From Sabellastarte sp. h YS-2021 (Eukaryota > Annelida > Polychaeta > Sabellida > Sabellidae), in contig OZ024931.1 of the NCBI GenBank assembly GCA_964017235.1, positions 137,270,033-137,334,032 on the forward strand: a stretch of DNA of 64,000 bases, read 5' to 3'. Every line of letters begins with the position of its first letter. Positions within the stretch are counted from its first letter, which is position 1. Below are positions 23,406-35,203 of this stretch, piece by piece. Under the pieces are notes generated by a model. That model had not been told where the DNA came from and did no database searches. It was given only the letters and a program-made list of their open reading frames with translations. The position numbers and the translations under genes were made by a program.

Positions 23406-25124
23406 CTATTGTAAATGGTTTTGTACCCACCATTTTTTAACCTTTAAAGATCCATGACGAAATCCGAATGCCAAAGCACGATCTAAGAAGTATTGGTTTC
23501 CAAATTTCATGCCTAATAAGTCAATATCGCCTGAGTCGACTTTTATATGACGAAAGACCCTACTTATGTCAATCTTATACATTTGAACAGAAGGACCAAG
23601 ATTCCGTAATGAATTCATTATAAGATCAACTGAAGGGAATTTAAGTTCATAATGAGTACTCAGATATACATCCTTAGCCACCCCATTGTTTACAGAAGTA
23701 CCCTTGGGCCAACTAAGGTCCATAATGGTTCTCTTTGAACTAGAGTTTTGTTTATCTCGTACAAGTAAGAGAGATGTGCATGTCAATGGGTTTATTTTCA
23801 AAAGGACCTAGTATGGCCTGATATTGAAGTTCTTCTAAGAATTTAGAGATATGACCTGTGTTCTCATTGGCAGAAGTATGGTTCTCTTCCACAGAATTTA
23901 ATGGACATTCCCTATCAAAGTCAAGAGGGAATCCATATTCTAGTAGATCACACAACTGTTGATCCCACTAATTGGCCAGATAATATCTCCATTTGGGGAT
24001 ATTAAGACCTGAGTTCACAGGTATACGGCAGCCCATGTAATTGGGTAATTTGCTGGCTTTTACTAGAGTGTGTGCTTGCAGAATATCTGGAACTTCGTTC
24101 CAAGTAACTGGAGATCCTACATATAACTTAAGTGAAGATTTAGGAATAAAACCAAAGTCCTTAGTTTGTTTCAATTCTGATTGCTCAAACATGTGGTCAT
24201 ATGGTGCAACATATTCTAAAGTGATAGATGGATCTAAGGCCATCTCTTGATATTGAGGCTCTAAGTTTCCGGTTTGAGTATTATCATCAATTGACTTGTG
24301 CATACTAAGACTGTCTGTGGTTGTGCCGTGACAATCCTTGTCAAAGGATGTAGAAGTAGCATTACGTTTTTGAAGAGAGTCCCTTTTCAAAAATTCAATT
24401 TTTTGTTTCGCCAATTTTTTATTTGACTTGTGAACCAAAACAGTTTTATCAATGGAACACTCATTTGCTTTGGCATTTTTAAGTACCCATTGCTAACAGG
24501 CTGCTTTTGTGTAAAGGTGATGCTGCTAATGTCATTAGAATCCCCTTCCAAAAACCCATTTTTGTTTTTTTTTCCCACAAAAGTACTTTTGGTCTGGTCA
24601 GTCAACATCGGCTGAATAGAGCAAACATCATCCATAGGTATTTGCAGCAAGGGTTGAAACCTATTGGTTAATTGCAATGGCTTCATAGCCTCTGTGGCCT
24701 CGGTCACACTACCATTATTTCCAATTTTTTGGCAATTTTTGTAATTTTTACAATCTTTTACTAACACTTGCCTTTTATATGAGTTTTGAGATTTTACTTG
24801 TTGATAAGTGTGCCGACGCTTTTTGCCAAACTTGCTATTATCAGCATCAGAACTACTTGTATATGACATATGACATCTTCTAGGGACTTGCCAAATTTCC
24901 TCAGATTGTGGTATTTCTTGGTAAAAGTTACACAACAAAGCTTGTGCATACGATTTATTTTTATCTATTATATCAAAAGCTTTAAAATTTTTAAACCAAT
25001 GCACTACCGTTTCTTTGTTGGTACAAAGTTCAGATCTACCAGCCGGCAAAAAGGAATTGTACAAAAATCTAGAGTGAAATCTTTGGGTGAGGACTGTTTC
25101 GGACCCACCACTCTTTACTCGTTT
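23406..25124 (-). pseudogene. DIRS element 2 ORF2 (linker and N-terminal RT)
   Basis: Entered from ORF1 by the -1 site. The linker has TNRFQPLLQIP and GKKNKNG, then a frame change near 24400, then FGFIPKSSLKLY, LPNYMGCRIPVN and a stop where Trp is expected (near 23965). RT motifs follow: YGFPLDFDREC, AILGPFENKP, IMDLSWPKG, MYKIDISRVFRHIKVD and ALAFGFRHGS. The gene is cut off before the YxDD motif. Confidence 0.8.
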
Positions 25125-25127
25125 TTT
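25084..25127 (-). promoter_or_regulatory. Predicted -1 ribosomal frameshift signal (element 2)
   Basis: The ORF1 codons TCA AAA AAC GAG TAA place A_AAA_AAC (25127-25121) in phase. Downstream TGGGT (25107-25103) can pair with ACCCA (25088-25084). The -1 frame runs on as KKRVKSGGS into ORF2. Confidence 0.65.
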
Positions 25128-25785
25128 GACAATTTTTTGTTTTTGTTTCTGCAATTTTGTTCCGAATGGTTAAAAGTTTTGCCTGATTGCTGAAAGCAAA
25201 AAGCACAAATGTACCTGTAAGTGATACCTTTAGTGTCGTGTGACCTTTGGTGGACACATGTGCACTGATTGTAGTATGAACAGTTAAGGACTTTGCCTTT
25301 TACCTTTTTCTGTGAATTTTGAGCCTCATTAGTTGAGGAAAAGACACGTCTTTGAGCATTAGCTCTCCTAATTCTATCTAATTTCTTGGTTTTGGTATGA
25401 TTTTTTACCTCACCCTGTTCCATTCTACAAAGCAGCACTGCGTGGCTGGCCCTTGCCGCATCCCAAGAAAACTCATGCATATGATTTGATAGCCTGCTTA
25501 TTGGCAGCATCGGATAATGCATTCACCCCAGGTAAAGTACTTGAAGTACTAGAAGTACTATGTGTGTTTTCTGTACAGGGGTTCTGTTCATCACCCAAAC
25601 TCTCTACTACTGCAATCTAGATCAGATATATCTGATTCATCCGCATCCGAATTTTGTTGATTTTTTGACAATTTTGACAAAAATTCTGAGTCACTGGTCA
25701 TATGTATTTGCACAGGCAGTTGTACTGAGTTTGAAACAGAACGTAAATTATACTGTTTCTTGCCTTTCTCTGCCATTTTGTTCAT
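25115..25785 (-). pseudogene. DIRS element 2 ORF1 (gag-like, internally deleted)
   Basis: Begins MNKMAEKGKKQYNLRS (the QYNLRS start shared with elements 1 and 3), runs about 64 residues, then has a deletion and stop near 25590. It resumes at the C-terminal core FSWDAARASHAVLLC, RMEQGEV and the Cys/His cluster ending NKNKKLSKNE*. Compared with the 392-residue intact ORF1 of element 3, about 200 residues of the middle are gone. Confidence 0.8.
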
Positions 25786-26379
25786 TCACACAATACTTAG
25801 CACAATATGCATGCTGTGACACACAATAAATATTTCAACAATATAACACAAGTTTGATAATCAAAACATCATGGTTATCAGCATGTAAAATGTTAATATC
25901 AACCGTATAACAAAGCAGTATTAACACAAGGTTTAATAGTCAAATCTCACGATTTCAGCATGTAAAGTGGTAACATGAACCGTATCACAGAAACAGTATG
26001 AACACCATGGTTTATAGTCACAATGCCACGATTCTCAACTGTTAATAACACCTTAAAACAATGTATATAAAATAACGTAAATAAAATGAATTAATAAAAT
26101 GAATTAAAAACACTTAGTCGCATAGAAGTTGGTTGAAGTCTGCTGAGGTCTTCTAAGTCTTCCAAATTTTTTAGGTGTTGCCTCGTGTGATTCCAACTTC
26201 AAAATGGCAGAGTGAAGGAGGGTTCAAAAGCAAAAACCAATGGGTGACCAATCAGAAATTGCCACATGAATTTTTGGTATGAAGTAAAATAATTTAAGGT
26301 TTATCAAACTTCTTCAGAACTGACCTCGGCCACACCTTCATGAGGCCCCGAAAAGTACAAAATGCCTGAACCTCTCTAC

Positions 26380-28092
26380 TTTTATGAGACCTGCACTGAG
26401 TGGTTACATAAATATTTGATAGTAATCTTCTTGCTTATATATGTAGTTATGTGTTCCACAATTGGGTTTTTGCATCTCAGGGAAGATTTGGTCAGTTGAG
26501 TTTCTGAGAACAGAGTTCAGTATATTAACGCTGATTATTTATAGGATGGGTTATTTCTAATTTCCTTCAGTCCATGGTATTTGTAGTGGTGCTGATAATA
26601 ATGTCATGATAGACTACCAAATGTTTTCCATGCAGTCCAAATCTAGGGACAGAGTACAATCTGTGGTTGATGTTAATTATTTCATCTCACTCTGGTCTTT
26701 ACTCTTAATTCTTCCCATAGGTGTCTCAGTTAGAAAGATGGAGCCCTTATACTAGAATTGTTAAAACGCTTTTCATTGTCATTTGCTACTGTTCCTTCTG
26801 TAGACATTGAGACACATCCAGATCTTACAATTTTGTTCCTTAAAATTTTGTTTTCTGCCCAACCATTCCCTAATTCTCTATGTCACAAGTTGTTTGTTGT
26901 GCCGGTGTCAATGGTAGTTTGGTTAAAATTGTATGATCATCTTTAGGCATACATTGTGTGGGGTAGATCATGTGAAATTATAGAGGATCTTACTATTTGT
27001 TGAAGCATTGGTCTCAAAGATGAATCTTTGTGACGAATTTGTTTCAAACTATTTAGTATTTTTAGTGTTTCAGGTTGCATGTAATTATGCATGACTTGAG
27101 TTTTCAATTATTAGTCGAAGAATTTCTTAGATCATATAGTATGTCAGCTGCAATTTTAAATATCCATTTAATTAATTATTCAATTGATATGATACCAGTT
27201 TAATTTGCTATATAATTTACTCACTTTAATTGCTCTCAACTGGACAGTAAAACCAACAGATAAGCAAATAATCTGAAAAATGGAAGGAGTCGCATGACCA
27301 GGAGACACATTATTTCAAAGACTGAGTGTACCATAAAATTAATGTAAATGCAAGATTGTAAATGCATCACTTGCTTTGGCAGAAAGACACAAAGTATTTT
27401 CAAAACCGAAACAAGAGCAGGGGATACATATTACTTGATAGAGTCTGATGACCATAAGTGAAAATATCAGGGAAAAATTGTAGATATAACAGTTATAAAC
27501 ACTTGGGTCCAAAACAGCATTTAAAATATTCAGGAAATTAGGCTAAACTGGATTATATTTAAATTAATTACCAGTTATAATCGAACTGAACAATATTAAA
27601 CATTTTACTCTGTGCATTTTTTTCGGGAGGGGGGGGGGATTGGGAGTAGTTTTGTACATTGAAAAAAAAGATCCATGACTTTCAGACTGTCCCAACATTT
27701 GTTAGTAACAAAATAATTGATGAGCAATATGATTACTAATACCCTCCATCCAATGTCCCATGATCAGAGTACATACAGAATATAAAGAACCTGGCATAAT
27801 TCCACAGCTAATTTTACTGTTCTGGTTGTATGACTGTCCCTAGATGTTATTACCTATTCAAAATAATTTCATATATATTGATTATATACGCTGTCATGGA
27901 AACTAAAAAAGAGCCACATAAAAGATTGCGACATTTTGTTACACTCTGAGATACTCTGGTTGACGGAACAATAAAATGGTTTCATTTGTAAGGACAAAAT
28001 TCTTTCAATATCCCTTGGTTATGATGCTTACATTCCTCTTAGGCAGAGAATCAACGGTAGGAGCTGGGGTTGGGTACATGGGGCATTCCGAA
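26380..28092. other. Gene-free stretch
   Basis: AT-rich; the only open frames are short (26758-26946) and lack domain content. A G-rich run lies at 27625-27641. No transposon recognised. Confidence 0.5.
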
Positions 28093-28136
28093 TCAATCAA
28101 TCAATCAATCAGTTGTCCAGGTGCTTAATCTCCGTA

Positions 28137-31100
28137 TCAATGGATTCTAAGGCACACCATCCAATCCGTAAGGCATAAATCATGAGACATTAGACATGTT
28201 CCGAGTCGTTGCCAGGGAGGCGGTCCGGTGTTCTGTAGTAAGAAGCTATGGTGGGAATGATTTCTGAAATAGGTAGGTTTTGAGTCGACTTTGAAACTGG
28301 AGAGATTTGGAGCACTGCGTATATCATATGGAAGATCATTCCATAACTTAGGGGCATCATATGAGAAACTATTGTTAAAATGGACCTTTGATTTATGGAT
28401 GGAAGGACAGTAAGAGGGAACCAGAAGGAACAAATTTTTGGGATTGGAACGTCTTGTATTCACGGCAGATTTGTACAAGGGGAGATATGGTGCAAAATAC
28501 TTAGGCTGGCCAGTGGTGAGGTACTTATAGACCAAAACTAGGGTTTTGAAGATAATACATTGTCTAACGGGTAGCCAATGGAGTGTCCTAAGGGTGGATG
28601 TAATGTGAGTGTACTTTGAAGCACCAGTGACAAACCGTGCAAGTGCATTTTGAACATATTGGAGCCTTGTAGCACTTTGGGATGACAAACTGCAAAAAAG
28701 AGAGTTGCAATAATCCAAACGACTACTGACCAGAGCATTTGCAATCACCATTGATGTATCCACAGAGAGAAACCTCCTGATACGATGAAGGTCCCTGAGG
28801 CTGATAAAGCAGGATTTGATAACAGAATTTACGTGATTGGTGAAACAAAACTTTGCATCAAACAGAACGCCCAGATTGCGTACAACATCTGCGGGAGAGA
28901 GACAATTACCCAGGATATTGACAGGTAGTGAGTCACTGAGCCATTTGTGTCTGTCTTTGGCACCGAAGACTATGAATTCTGTTTTATCAGGATTTAGCTT
29001 GAGTTTGTTTTCAGACATCCAGACCTGAATATCATTCAAACATGATTTAAGACGGTCAAAAGACTTGAGACTATCATCAGGGGATAAGTGAATGAACAAC
29101 TGAGTGTCGTCCGCATAGAAGTGGTAACGGACTCCGGTATATTTTCTGATGACTTGACTAAGAGGTGTTGTGTAGAGGGAAAACAGAAGGGGACCTAAGA
29201 CAGAACCTTGGGGGACTCCAAATTTCAATTTGAACAAATTCGAAAGACTAGAACCAATCTTGACTGACTGAAAACGATCCTGGAGATAGGATCTAAACCA
29301 TTTTAATGCCGATCCAGCAAAACCAAATCTAGACGACAGACAGGATAGGAGTGTGTCATGATCAATAGTATCAAATGCCGCAGACCGGTCGAGTAGCACT
29401 AGTGCTGTAGGCATGCCCTTGGACAGAGATAAGTGAATCTCATTTTTGATGCACAACAAGGCAGTTTCTGTCGAGTGCCCCACCTTGTAGGCTGACTGGA
29501 AAGTATTACCAAGATCATGAGAATCCATGTGAGATCTAATTTGGGCAGCCACAATTCGCTCGACCAGTTTTGACAAGAAGCTAAGACCAGACACTGGTCG
29601 GTAGCTCTTCAAATCCTCTTTTGAAAGGGTGGACTTTTTGAGGAGGGGAGTGACAATAGCCTGTTTGAAAGGATTAGGGAAAATGCCGTTTTTGAGGGAC
29701 AAGTTAACTAGTTTAGTCAATGAAGGGAGAAGAATGTCAATACATTGTTTCACAATGTGAGTGGGGCATGGATCAAGGGAGCAAGTTTTAGAAGGGGATT
29801 CCTTGATAAACTTAAGGACTTCAGTCTCAGTGACAGCTTGAAAGGAACAGAAAGTCGGCGGCTCCTTGTCTGGATGAAGAACCTGGGATCGGGTGTATTT
29901 AAAGGTGTCTCGAATCTTTTTAATTTTATCAATGAAAAACGAACCAAATCTGTTTGCTAAAGACTTTTCATCATCAAAGGATGGGAGGACAGTAGAATTT
30001 GACCGACTTAATGTTCTGTTTAGTGCATGCCATAACCTCTTGTTATTTTCACTGACTAGATCACGATAGAAACACCCCTTGTTTCTATTTAGGATGTGGT
30101 TACATCTGTTTATCTGTCGTCGAAGACGGGAATGATTTTCAGGGGATTTGTCTCTTCTCCAGGCACGCTCAAACTGCCTTCTCATGCACTTGGCAGTTCT
30201 ATACTCATCAGTTATCCAGCTTGGGGCTGGTTTGATGAGCTGTTTAGTCTTCACTGGTGCATGAATATCCAGAAGGCTAGACAAACCAGACATGTACTGT
30301 TCATGCAATAAATCTATGTCATCAGATGGTGAGCTAACAAACAGAATAGTCAGGAGGTCACTTCTGAATTTATCAATGTTCAATTTATGGTACTGACGGA
30401 AGGTAACAACTTTCTGAATTGGTGTATCCAAAGATGGAAAGTCAACCACACAAGAGATAATTTTGTGATCACTGATGAAGCCTGACCCTTTCACATCAGA
30501 AATTGCAGAGAACTCGGATGGAGCCATCAACAAATCTAAGGTATGACCATGAAGGTGAGTAGGAAAATCAATGTATTGGGACAGACAGCAAGAATCCATG
30601 ACTGATTTAAATTCAGAGACTGTTGGAGACATAATGTCGACATGAAGATTAAAATCACCACAAATGACAAAGGAGGGGGATAAGGAAGACAAAAAACCCA
30701 CATATGACAGAAAATCTTCAAAAAATTTTACTACAGATGAGGGAGGGGGCTGGTAAATGACCCCAAGAAACAAGCGATGCCCATCAAGAGTGAGACAGAC
30801 AGTGTGATTTTCAAAGGAGGAGAACTCAGGGAAATGAATGGTTTTAAAATCAAGAGCAGATTTAATGAAAAAGCCAACACCGCCACCACATTTATTTTCT
30901 CTATTGGTGTGAACAAGGGAAAAATCTTCAGGCGTTAACTCATTTAAAAATGAGGGTGTGTCTAGAGCTTTGCTATGGGTCTCGGTGAGACCAAAAACAT
31001 CAAAATTTCCAGTTTGGATTTCATCACAGAGAATTGGACCTTTATTCCTAATGGACCGGCAGTTAGCAAACCCAAACTTCAATGGCCCAGGATTTAGAGC

Positions 31101-31190
31101 GACATCACCCGACAATAGAACCAGAGCAAGCTGCCTGAAAGATGCCTTTTCACAAAAAGTGACTCTATGTGTCCTGACATAAATGAACAA
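28137..31190 (-). CDS. LINE ORF: 2A-like peptide, APE endonuclease, reverse transcriptase
   Basis: 1,017 codons without a stop. Residues 28-36 are GDVALNPGP, a 2A-like motif. The endonuclease follows at once: N43 (ANCRS), E70 (LTETH), GDFN at 178-181, HTLDLL near 217 and SDH at 240-242. The RT spans about 450-760, with SYRPVSGLSFLSKLVER, D601 in LVLLDRSAAFDTIDHD (Arg is unusual after the Asp), FGVPQGSVLGPLLF and YADD at 692-695. The tail has LHWLPVRQCI and YDAPKLWNDLP, usual for this group. The codon used here as residue 1 is TTG; the frame is open further upstream to about 31325 without any ATG, so the true start is unknown. An intact frame suggests recent activity. Confidence 0.9.
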   Translation of the reverse strand: MFIYVRTHRVTFCEKASFRQLALVLLSGDVALNPGPLKFGFANCRSIRNKGPILCDEIQTGNFDVFGLTETHSKALDTPSFLNELTPEDFSLVHTNRENKCGGGVGFFIKSALDFKTIHFPEFSSFENHTVCLTLDGHRLFLGVIYQPPPSSVVKFFEDFLSYVGFLSSLSPSFVICGDFNLHVDIMSPTVSEFKSVMDSCCLSQYIDFPTHLHGHTLDLLMAPSEFSAISDVKGSGFISDHKIISCVVDFPSLDTPIQKVVTFRQYHKLNIDKFRSDLLTILFVSSPSDDIDLLHEQYMSGLSSLLDIHAPVKTKQLIKPAPSWITDEYRTAKCMRRQFERAWRRDKSPENHSRLRRQINRCNHILNRNKGCFYRDLVSENNKRLWHALNRTLSRSNSTVLPSFDDEKSLANRFGSFFIDKIKKIRDTFKYTRSQVLHPDKEPPTFCSFQAVTETEVLKFIKESPSKTCSLDPCPTHIVKQCIDILLPSLTKLVNLSLKNGIFPNPFKQAIVTPLLKKSTLSKEDLKSYRPVSGLSFLSKLVERIVAAQIRSHMDSHDLGNTFQSAYKVGHSTETALLCIKNEIHLSLSKGMPTALVLLDRSAAFDTIDHDTLLSCLSSRFGFAGSALKWFRSYLQDRFQSVKIGSSLSNLFKLKFGVPQGSVLGPLLFSLYTTPLSQVIRKYTGVRYHFYADDTQLFIHLSPDDSLKSFDRLKSCLNDIQVWMSENKLKLNPDKTEFIVFGAKDRHKWLSDSLPVNILGNCLSPADVVRNLGVLFDAKFCFTNHVNSVIKSCFISLRDLHRIRRFLSVDTSMVIANALVSSRLDYCNSLFCSLSSQSATRLQYVQNALARFVTGASKYTHITSTLRTLHWLPVRQCIIFKTLVLVYKYLTTGQPKYFAPYLPLYKSAVNTRRSNPKNLFLLVPSYCPSIHKSKVHFNNSFSYDAPKLWNDLPYDIRSAPNLSSFKVDSKPTYFRNHSHHSFLLQNTGPPPWQRLGTCLMSHDLCLTDWMVCLRIH
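31083..31109 (-). promoter_or_regulatory. 2A-like translational recoding motif
   Basis: Encodes GDVALNPGP preceded by the hydrophobic LALVLLS. The classical core is D-V/I-E-x-N-P-G-P; here Glu is Ala, which may lower activity. 2A-like sequences are known at the N-terminus of APE-type LINEs of several invertebrates. The endonuclease begins within three residues of the Gly-Pro junction. Confidence 0.7.
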
Positions 31191-31639
31191 AATGGATTTG
31201 GTAGTGGGTCCATCATATTTACGTCCATGCAGGCCGACATCGCACCTAGTCTGAATTCTGTTTTGACTCTTATGGTAATGTACAAAGAGGCCAACAATAC
31301 AAGGAAAGAAGTGTAACAGTACGCATCATAAGGAATTACAAACCACAGATGAAATGGAAACATGCAAAAATTGACAGCGAATAAAGACACGGATTTTGTG
31401 CTTGAGTGTTTCTCTTGAATCAACAAAATTTAAATGTGATGTTTATTTCAAAAGGTTTAGTGGTCGCTTAAATATCATTTTTTGAGGGGCATCCTCAGCG
31501 CTGAAGTGAGTGTGCGCGATGGGGGACGGTATGTACATAGTAAGAGAAAAATATATCACTGAAAAGTTAGCTTTTACTTATCACACAATATAAGTATAAC
31601 ATTAAGGAACACAAACAAATGATTCAGAAAAGATAGTAA

Positions 31640-33775
31640 CAGATTTGGTCCCCCTCTCCTCCTCCCCATCCCCCACTGGGACATGTGTCACTGAGCATCC
31701 CTGACTGCGTACATGGCAGAGATCCTCCTCTCCTCAACCACCCCCCCCTGGGGACATGTGTCAGTGAGTGTCCACTACTGTGTACATGGTACAGATCTCC
31801 TCCACCATCTCCCACTGGGAACATGGGTCACTGAGCGTCCCCCACTGTGTACATGCCAGAGATCCTCCTCTCCTCCACCATCTCCCACTGGGGACATGTA
31901 TCACTCAGCGTCCCCCACTGTGTACATGGTACAGATCCTCCCCTCCTCTCCCATCCCCCACTGAGAACATGTGTCACTCAGCGTCCCCCACTGTGCACAT
32001 CCCAGAGGTCCTCCTCTCCTCCACCATCCCCCACTGGGGACATGTGTCAGTGAATGTCCTCCACTGCGTACATGGTATAGATCTTCCTCTCCTCCACCAT
32101 CTCCCACTGGGAACATGGGTCACTGAGCGTCCCCCACTGCGTACATGCCAGAGATCCTCCTCTCCTCCACCATCTCCCACTGGGGACATGTATCACTCAG
32201 CGTCCCCCACTGTGTACATGGTACAGATCCTCCCCTCCTCTCCCATCCCCCACTGAGAACATGTGTCACTCAGCGTCCCCCACTGTGTACATCCCAGAGG
32301 TCCTCCTCTCCTCCACCATCCCCCACTGGGGACATGTGTCAGTGAATGTCCTCCACTGTGTACATGGTATAGATCTTCCTCTCCTCCACCATCTCCCACT
32401 GGGAACATGTGTCACTGAGCGTCTCCCACTGCGTACATGGTACAGATCCTCCTCTCCTCTCCCATCTCAGACAGACAACATCTGTCACTCAGCGTCCCCC
32501 ACTGTGTACATGCCAGAGATCCTCCTCTCCTCTACCATCCCCCACTGGGGACATGTGTCACTCAGCGTCTCCCACTGCGTACATGGTACAGATCCTCCTT
32601 TCCTCTCCCATCCCAAACTGAGAACATGTGTCACTCAGCGTCCCCCACTGCCTACTTACCAGAGATCCTTCTCTCCTGCACCATCCCCCACTGGGGACAT
32701 GTGTCAGTGAGTGTCCCCCACTGCATACCTGGTACATATTCTTCTATCCTCCCCTATCCCCCAATAAGGACACTTATCAGTGAGCATCCCCCACTGCGTA
32801 CATGCCAGAGATCCCCCTCTCTTCCACCATCTCCCACTGGGAACATGTGTCACTCAGCGTCTCCCACTGCATACATGCCAGAGATCCTCCTCTCCTCCAC
32901 CGTCCCCCACTGGGGACATGTGTCAGTGAGTGTCCCCACTGTGTACATGGTACAGATCCTCCTCTTCTCTCCCATCCCTCACTATGGACATGTGTCACTG
33001 AGTGTTCCCCTTTGGTACATGGCTGAGATGTCCTCCCCATCCCCCACTGGGGACATGTGTCACTGAGCATCCCCCACTGTGTACATGCCAGATATTCTCC
33101 TCTCCTCCCCCATCAACACTGTGGACATGTGTCACTTAGTGTCCCCCACTGCATACTTGGCTGATATCCTCCTCTCCCATCCCCCACTGGGGTCATGTGT
33201 CACTGAACATCCCCCACTGTGTACATGGCACAGATTCTCCTATCCTCCCCTATCCCCCAATAAGGACATTTATCAGTGAGCATCCCCCACTGCATACATG
33301 CCAGAGATCCTCCTCTCCTCCACCATCCCCCACTAGGGACATTTGTCAGTGAGCATCCCCAACGGCATACATGGCTAAAATCCACCTCTGCCCCCAATCC
33401 TGCAGTAGGGACATATCTCACTGAGCATCCCCCATTGTGTATATGCCAGACATCCTCATCTCCGCCCCCATCTCCCAGTGGGGACATGGCTGACTGAACG
33501 TCCACCACTGCCCATATGTCTGAGATTCTCCTATTCTCCCCCATCCCCCACTGGGGACTTGTGTCACTGAGCTTTCCCCACTGCACACATTGCCGAGATC
33601 CTCCTCTCCTCCCCCATCTCCCACTATAGGGACATGTCTGACTGAACGTCCCCCACTGTGTACATGGTTGCGATCCTCATCTTCTCTTCCATCCACCACT
33701 AGGGACATGTCTAACTATGCGTTCCCCACAGCATACATGGCTGAGATTGTCTTCTCCTCCCCCATCCCCCACTGA
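31640..33775 (+). repeat. Minisatellite array, 73-bp unit (orientation 1)
   Basis: About 29 imperfect units of 72-73 bp built from CCCCCACTGNGTACATG, G-rich/CT-rich linkers (CAGATCCTCCTCTCCTCC) and CACTGGGGACATGTGTCA. A four-unit higher-order repeat is visible: 31856-32147 recurs at 32148 with a period of 292 bp. Long open frames on both strands are by-products of the period and have no coding signature. The same family lies inverted at 36249-38330. Confidence 0.95.
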
Positions 33776-33806
33776 TTTATTTCAAGTTTAGCATGTGGAT
33801 GTAATT

Positions 33807-33834
33807 GTATCCACCGGATGCATCCGGTGGATAC
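33807..33834. repeat. Perfect 28-bp palindrome
   Basis: GTATCCACCGGATG followed directly by its exact reverse complement. It lies just beyond the minisatellite and carries the string GGTGGATAC that recurs at 35195-35203. Confidence 0.9.
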
Positions 33835-35203
33835 TATGGTTTTCGCGGGGTATGCCGCAGTGTGTAGATGATTTCTTGTTACCCCTCTGCAGCCAAAAGT
33901 ATTAGCAGTAAAGGCCTCAAATTTGCAGGATAGGTTCAATGGTACAAAAGCTTGCCTCCGATTTTTTTTGGCCTCGTTTCGAAAAACAAGATAGCTGCCA
34001 TGGCCGTTTCATTCAAATTTTTAATTTTTCTCAAATAACTCCTTCACCTACTTTTGGGAAAACTTTCACTTGGTAAAGTTTCAGACTTGTAGCTAATTAC
34101 TCAACTCAAAATGAGTGAATGTTAATTATCTGTAAAAGTATTGCGCATATTCAATGTTTATCAAATAAATCATTCATCTACTTTTGGGAGAGCTTTCACA
34201 TGGTGAAGTTTCAGACCCGTAGGTAATTGCTCACCTACTAAAAATGAGTAAATACGAATTATCTCTAAAAGTATTACAGATAGCCACTACGCTAGAAGTA
34301 TTGCAGATAGCCAGTATTTCTGAAATAACTCATTCACCTACATTTCGGAGAGCTTTCAATTAGTGAATTTTCAGATCCGTAGGTAATAATTCACCTACTC
34401 AAAATAAGTAAATGCCTATTATCACTGAAAGTATTTCAGATAGCCAGTATTTCTCAAATAACTCATTCACCTACATTTGGAGAGCTTTCACATACTAAAG
34501 TTTTTATGTCAGCTGACTTGTCAGTCAGTTGACATTATGTCATCACTCTGCAGAGTGGGTGAACGTGTCCGCATATGCGTGAACTACTTCTCCTCCAAAA
34601 CTTCAAGGCCTAGAGACATGCTGTTATTTTTAAAAGATACCTTATCTATCGAGGATGAAAAATTGTTCAAGGCATGCAAATCTGGCGGATCGTCTGTTTG
34701 CTAGACACATTACAAGGGGGGTACCACCACCAAAAGTGTGAACATTTCAACACTTTATCACAATTTTCTCAGTGACTATTGCAGAGATTTCACTCATATC
34801 TTGAGTGAGTATGAGACCTGTATCTGTCTTATTTTTTTAATAAATTTTTAAAATAATTTTTAATGCATTAAAATTCATGAAATCACTTATAACTTGAAAA
34901 GTGTTGCATTTAGAGCATTTTGTTAAAATATGTTATTCAGCTACTTTTTTCATGGCTACAACATGGTGAGTAACTTGGGTGTCTATCTCAATAGCTAAGT
35001 GAGTAATACCTATTTTTGTACTTTTCACTAACTTCAATCATGAGTAAAATCACTTGTTACTTGAAAACTATTGCAATTAGAGAATTTTGCGCAAATCTGT
35101 TATTCACCTACATTTGGGTCAGATTTGGGTTATAGTAAAATTTCAGACCTCTAGCTCGTGGCATAGCTGAGTAATAGCTACTTTTGCCTTTGCTGGTGGA
35201 TAC
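33807..35203. mobile_element. Possible non-autonomous element with internal ~130-bp tandem repeats
   Basis: Bounded by GTATCCACC (33807) and GGTGGATAC (35195-35203) as short inverted ends. Inside, units beginning TCAAATAACTCATTCACCTA start at about 34031, 34161, 34320 and 34453, each with GAGAGCTTTCA, AAGTTTCAGACCCGTAGGTA and ATGAGTAAAT. More diverged copies occupy 34770-35160. Element with internal tandem repeats is a design known from mollusc pearl/Helitron-like repeats, but no Helitron end was demonstrated. A 75-codon frame at 34477-34704 has no recognisable domain. Confidence 0.45.

Larger units (their letters stand above)
23406..26379 (-). mobile_element. DIRS-order retrotransposon, element 2 (3' truncated)
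   Basis: Minus-strand element: a leader (26379 to 25786) containing TGATTGGTCA and GCCATTTTGAAGTTGGAATC, both shared with the element 1 leader, then ORF1, the frameshift site and ORF2 up to the RT motif AFGFRHGS at about 23445. RNase H and recombinase are missing; Harbinger-related DNA adjoins. The 5' boundary (GTAGAGAGGTTCAGGCATTT) is approximate. Confidence 0.8.
28093..31530 (-). mobile_element. APE-type LINE (CR1/L2/Crack group)
   Basis: A near-complete non-LTR retrotransposon on the minus strand. Its 3' end carries an ATTG-repeat tail (28096-28113 in plus coordinates), typical of CR1/L2-like LINEs that end in short tandem repeats rather than poly(A). One long ORF fills 28137-31190. The 5' boundary is uncertain; GC-richer sequence with GCGCGCACAC-like content around 31500-31530 may be the 5' UTR start. 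I see no clear target duplication. Confidence 0.85.

Noticed and set aside
29745-29960. Short plus-strand frames within 28837-31182
   Set aside because: Antisense to the intact LINE ORF.
31713-33066. Long Pro/Ser/His-rich open frames on both strands
   Set aside because: They lie wholly inside the 73-bp minisatellite and repeat with its period in several frames at once; no start context or non-repeat coding part.
31640-33775. CRISPR-like appearance (regular repeats)
   Set aside because: Units are contiguous without unique spacers, and the context is eukaryotic.
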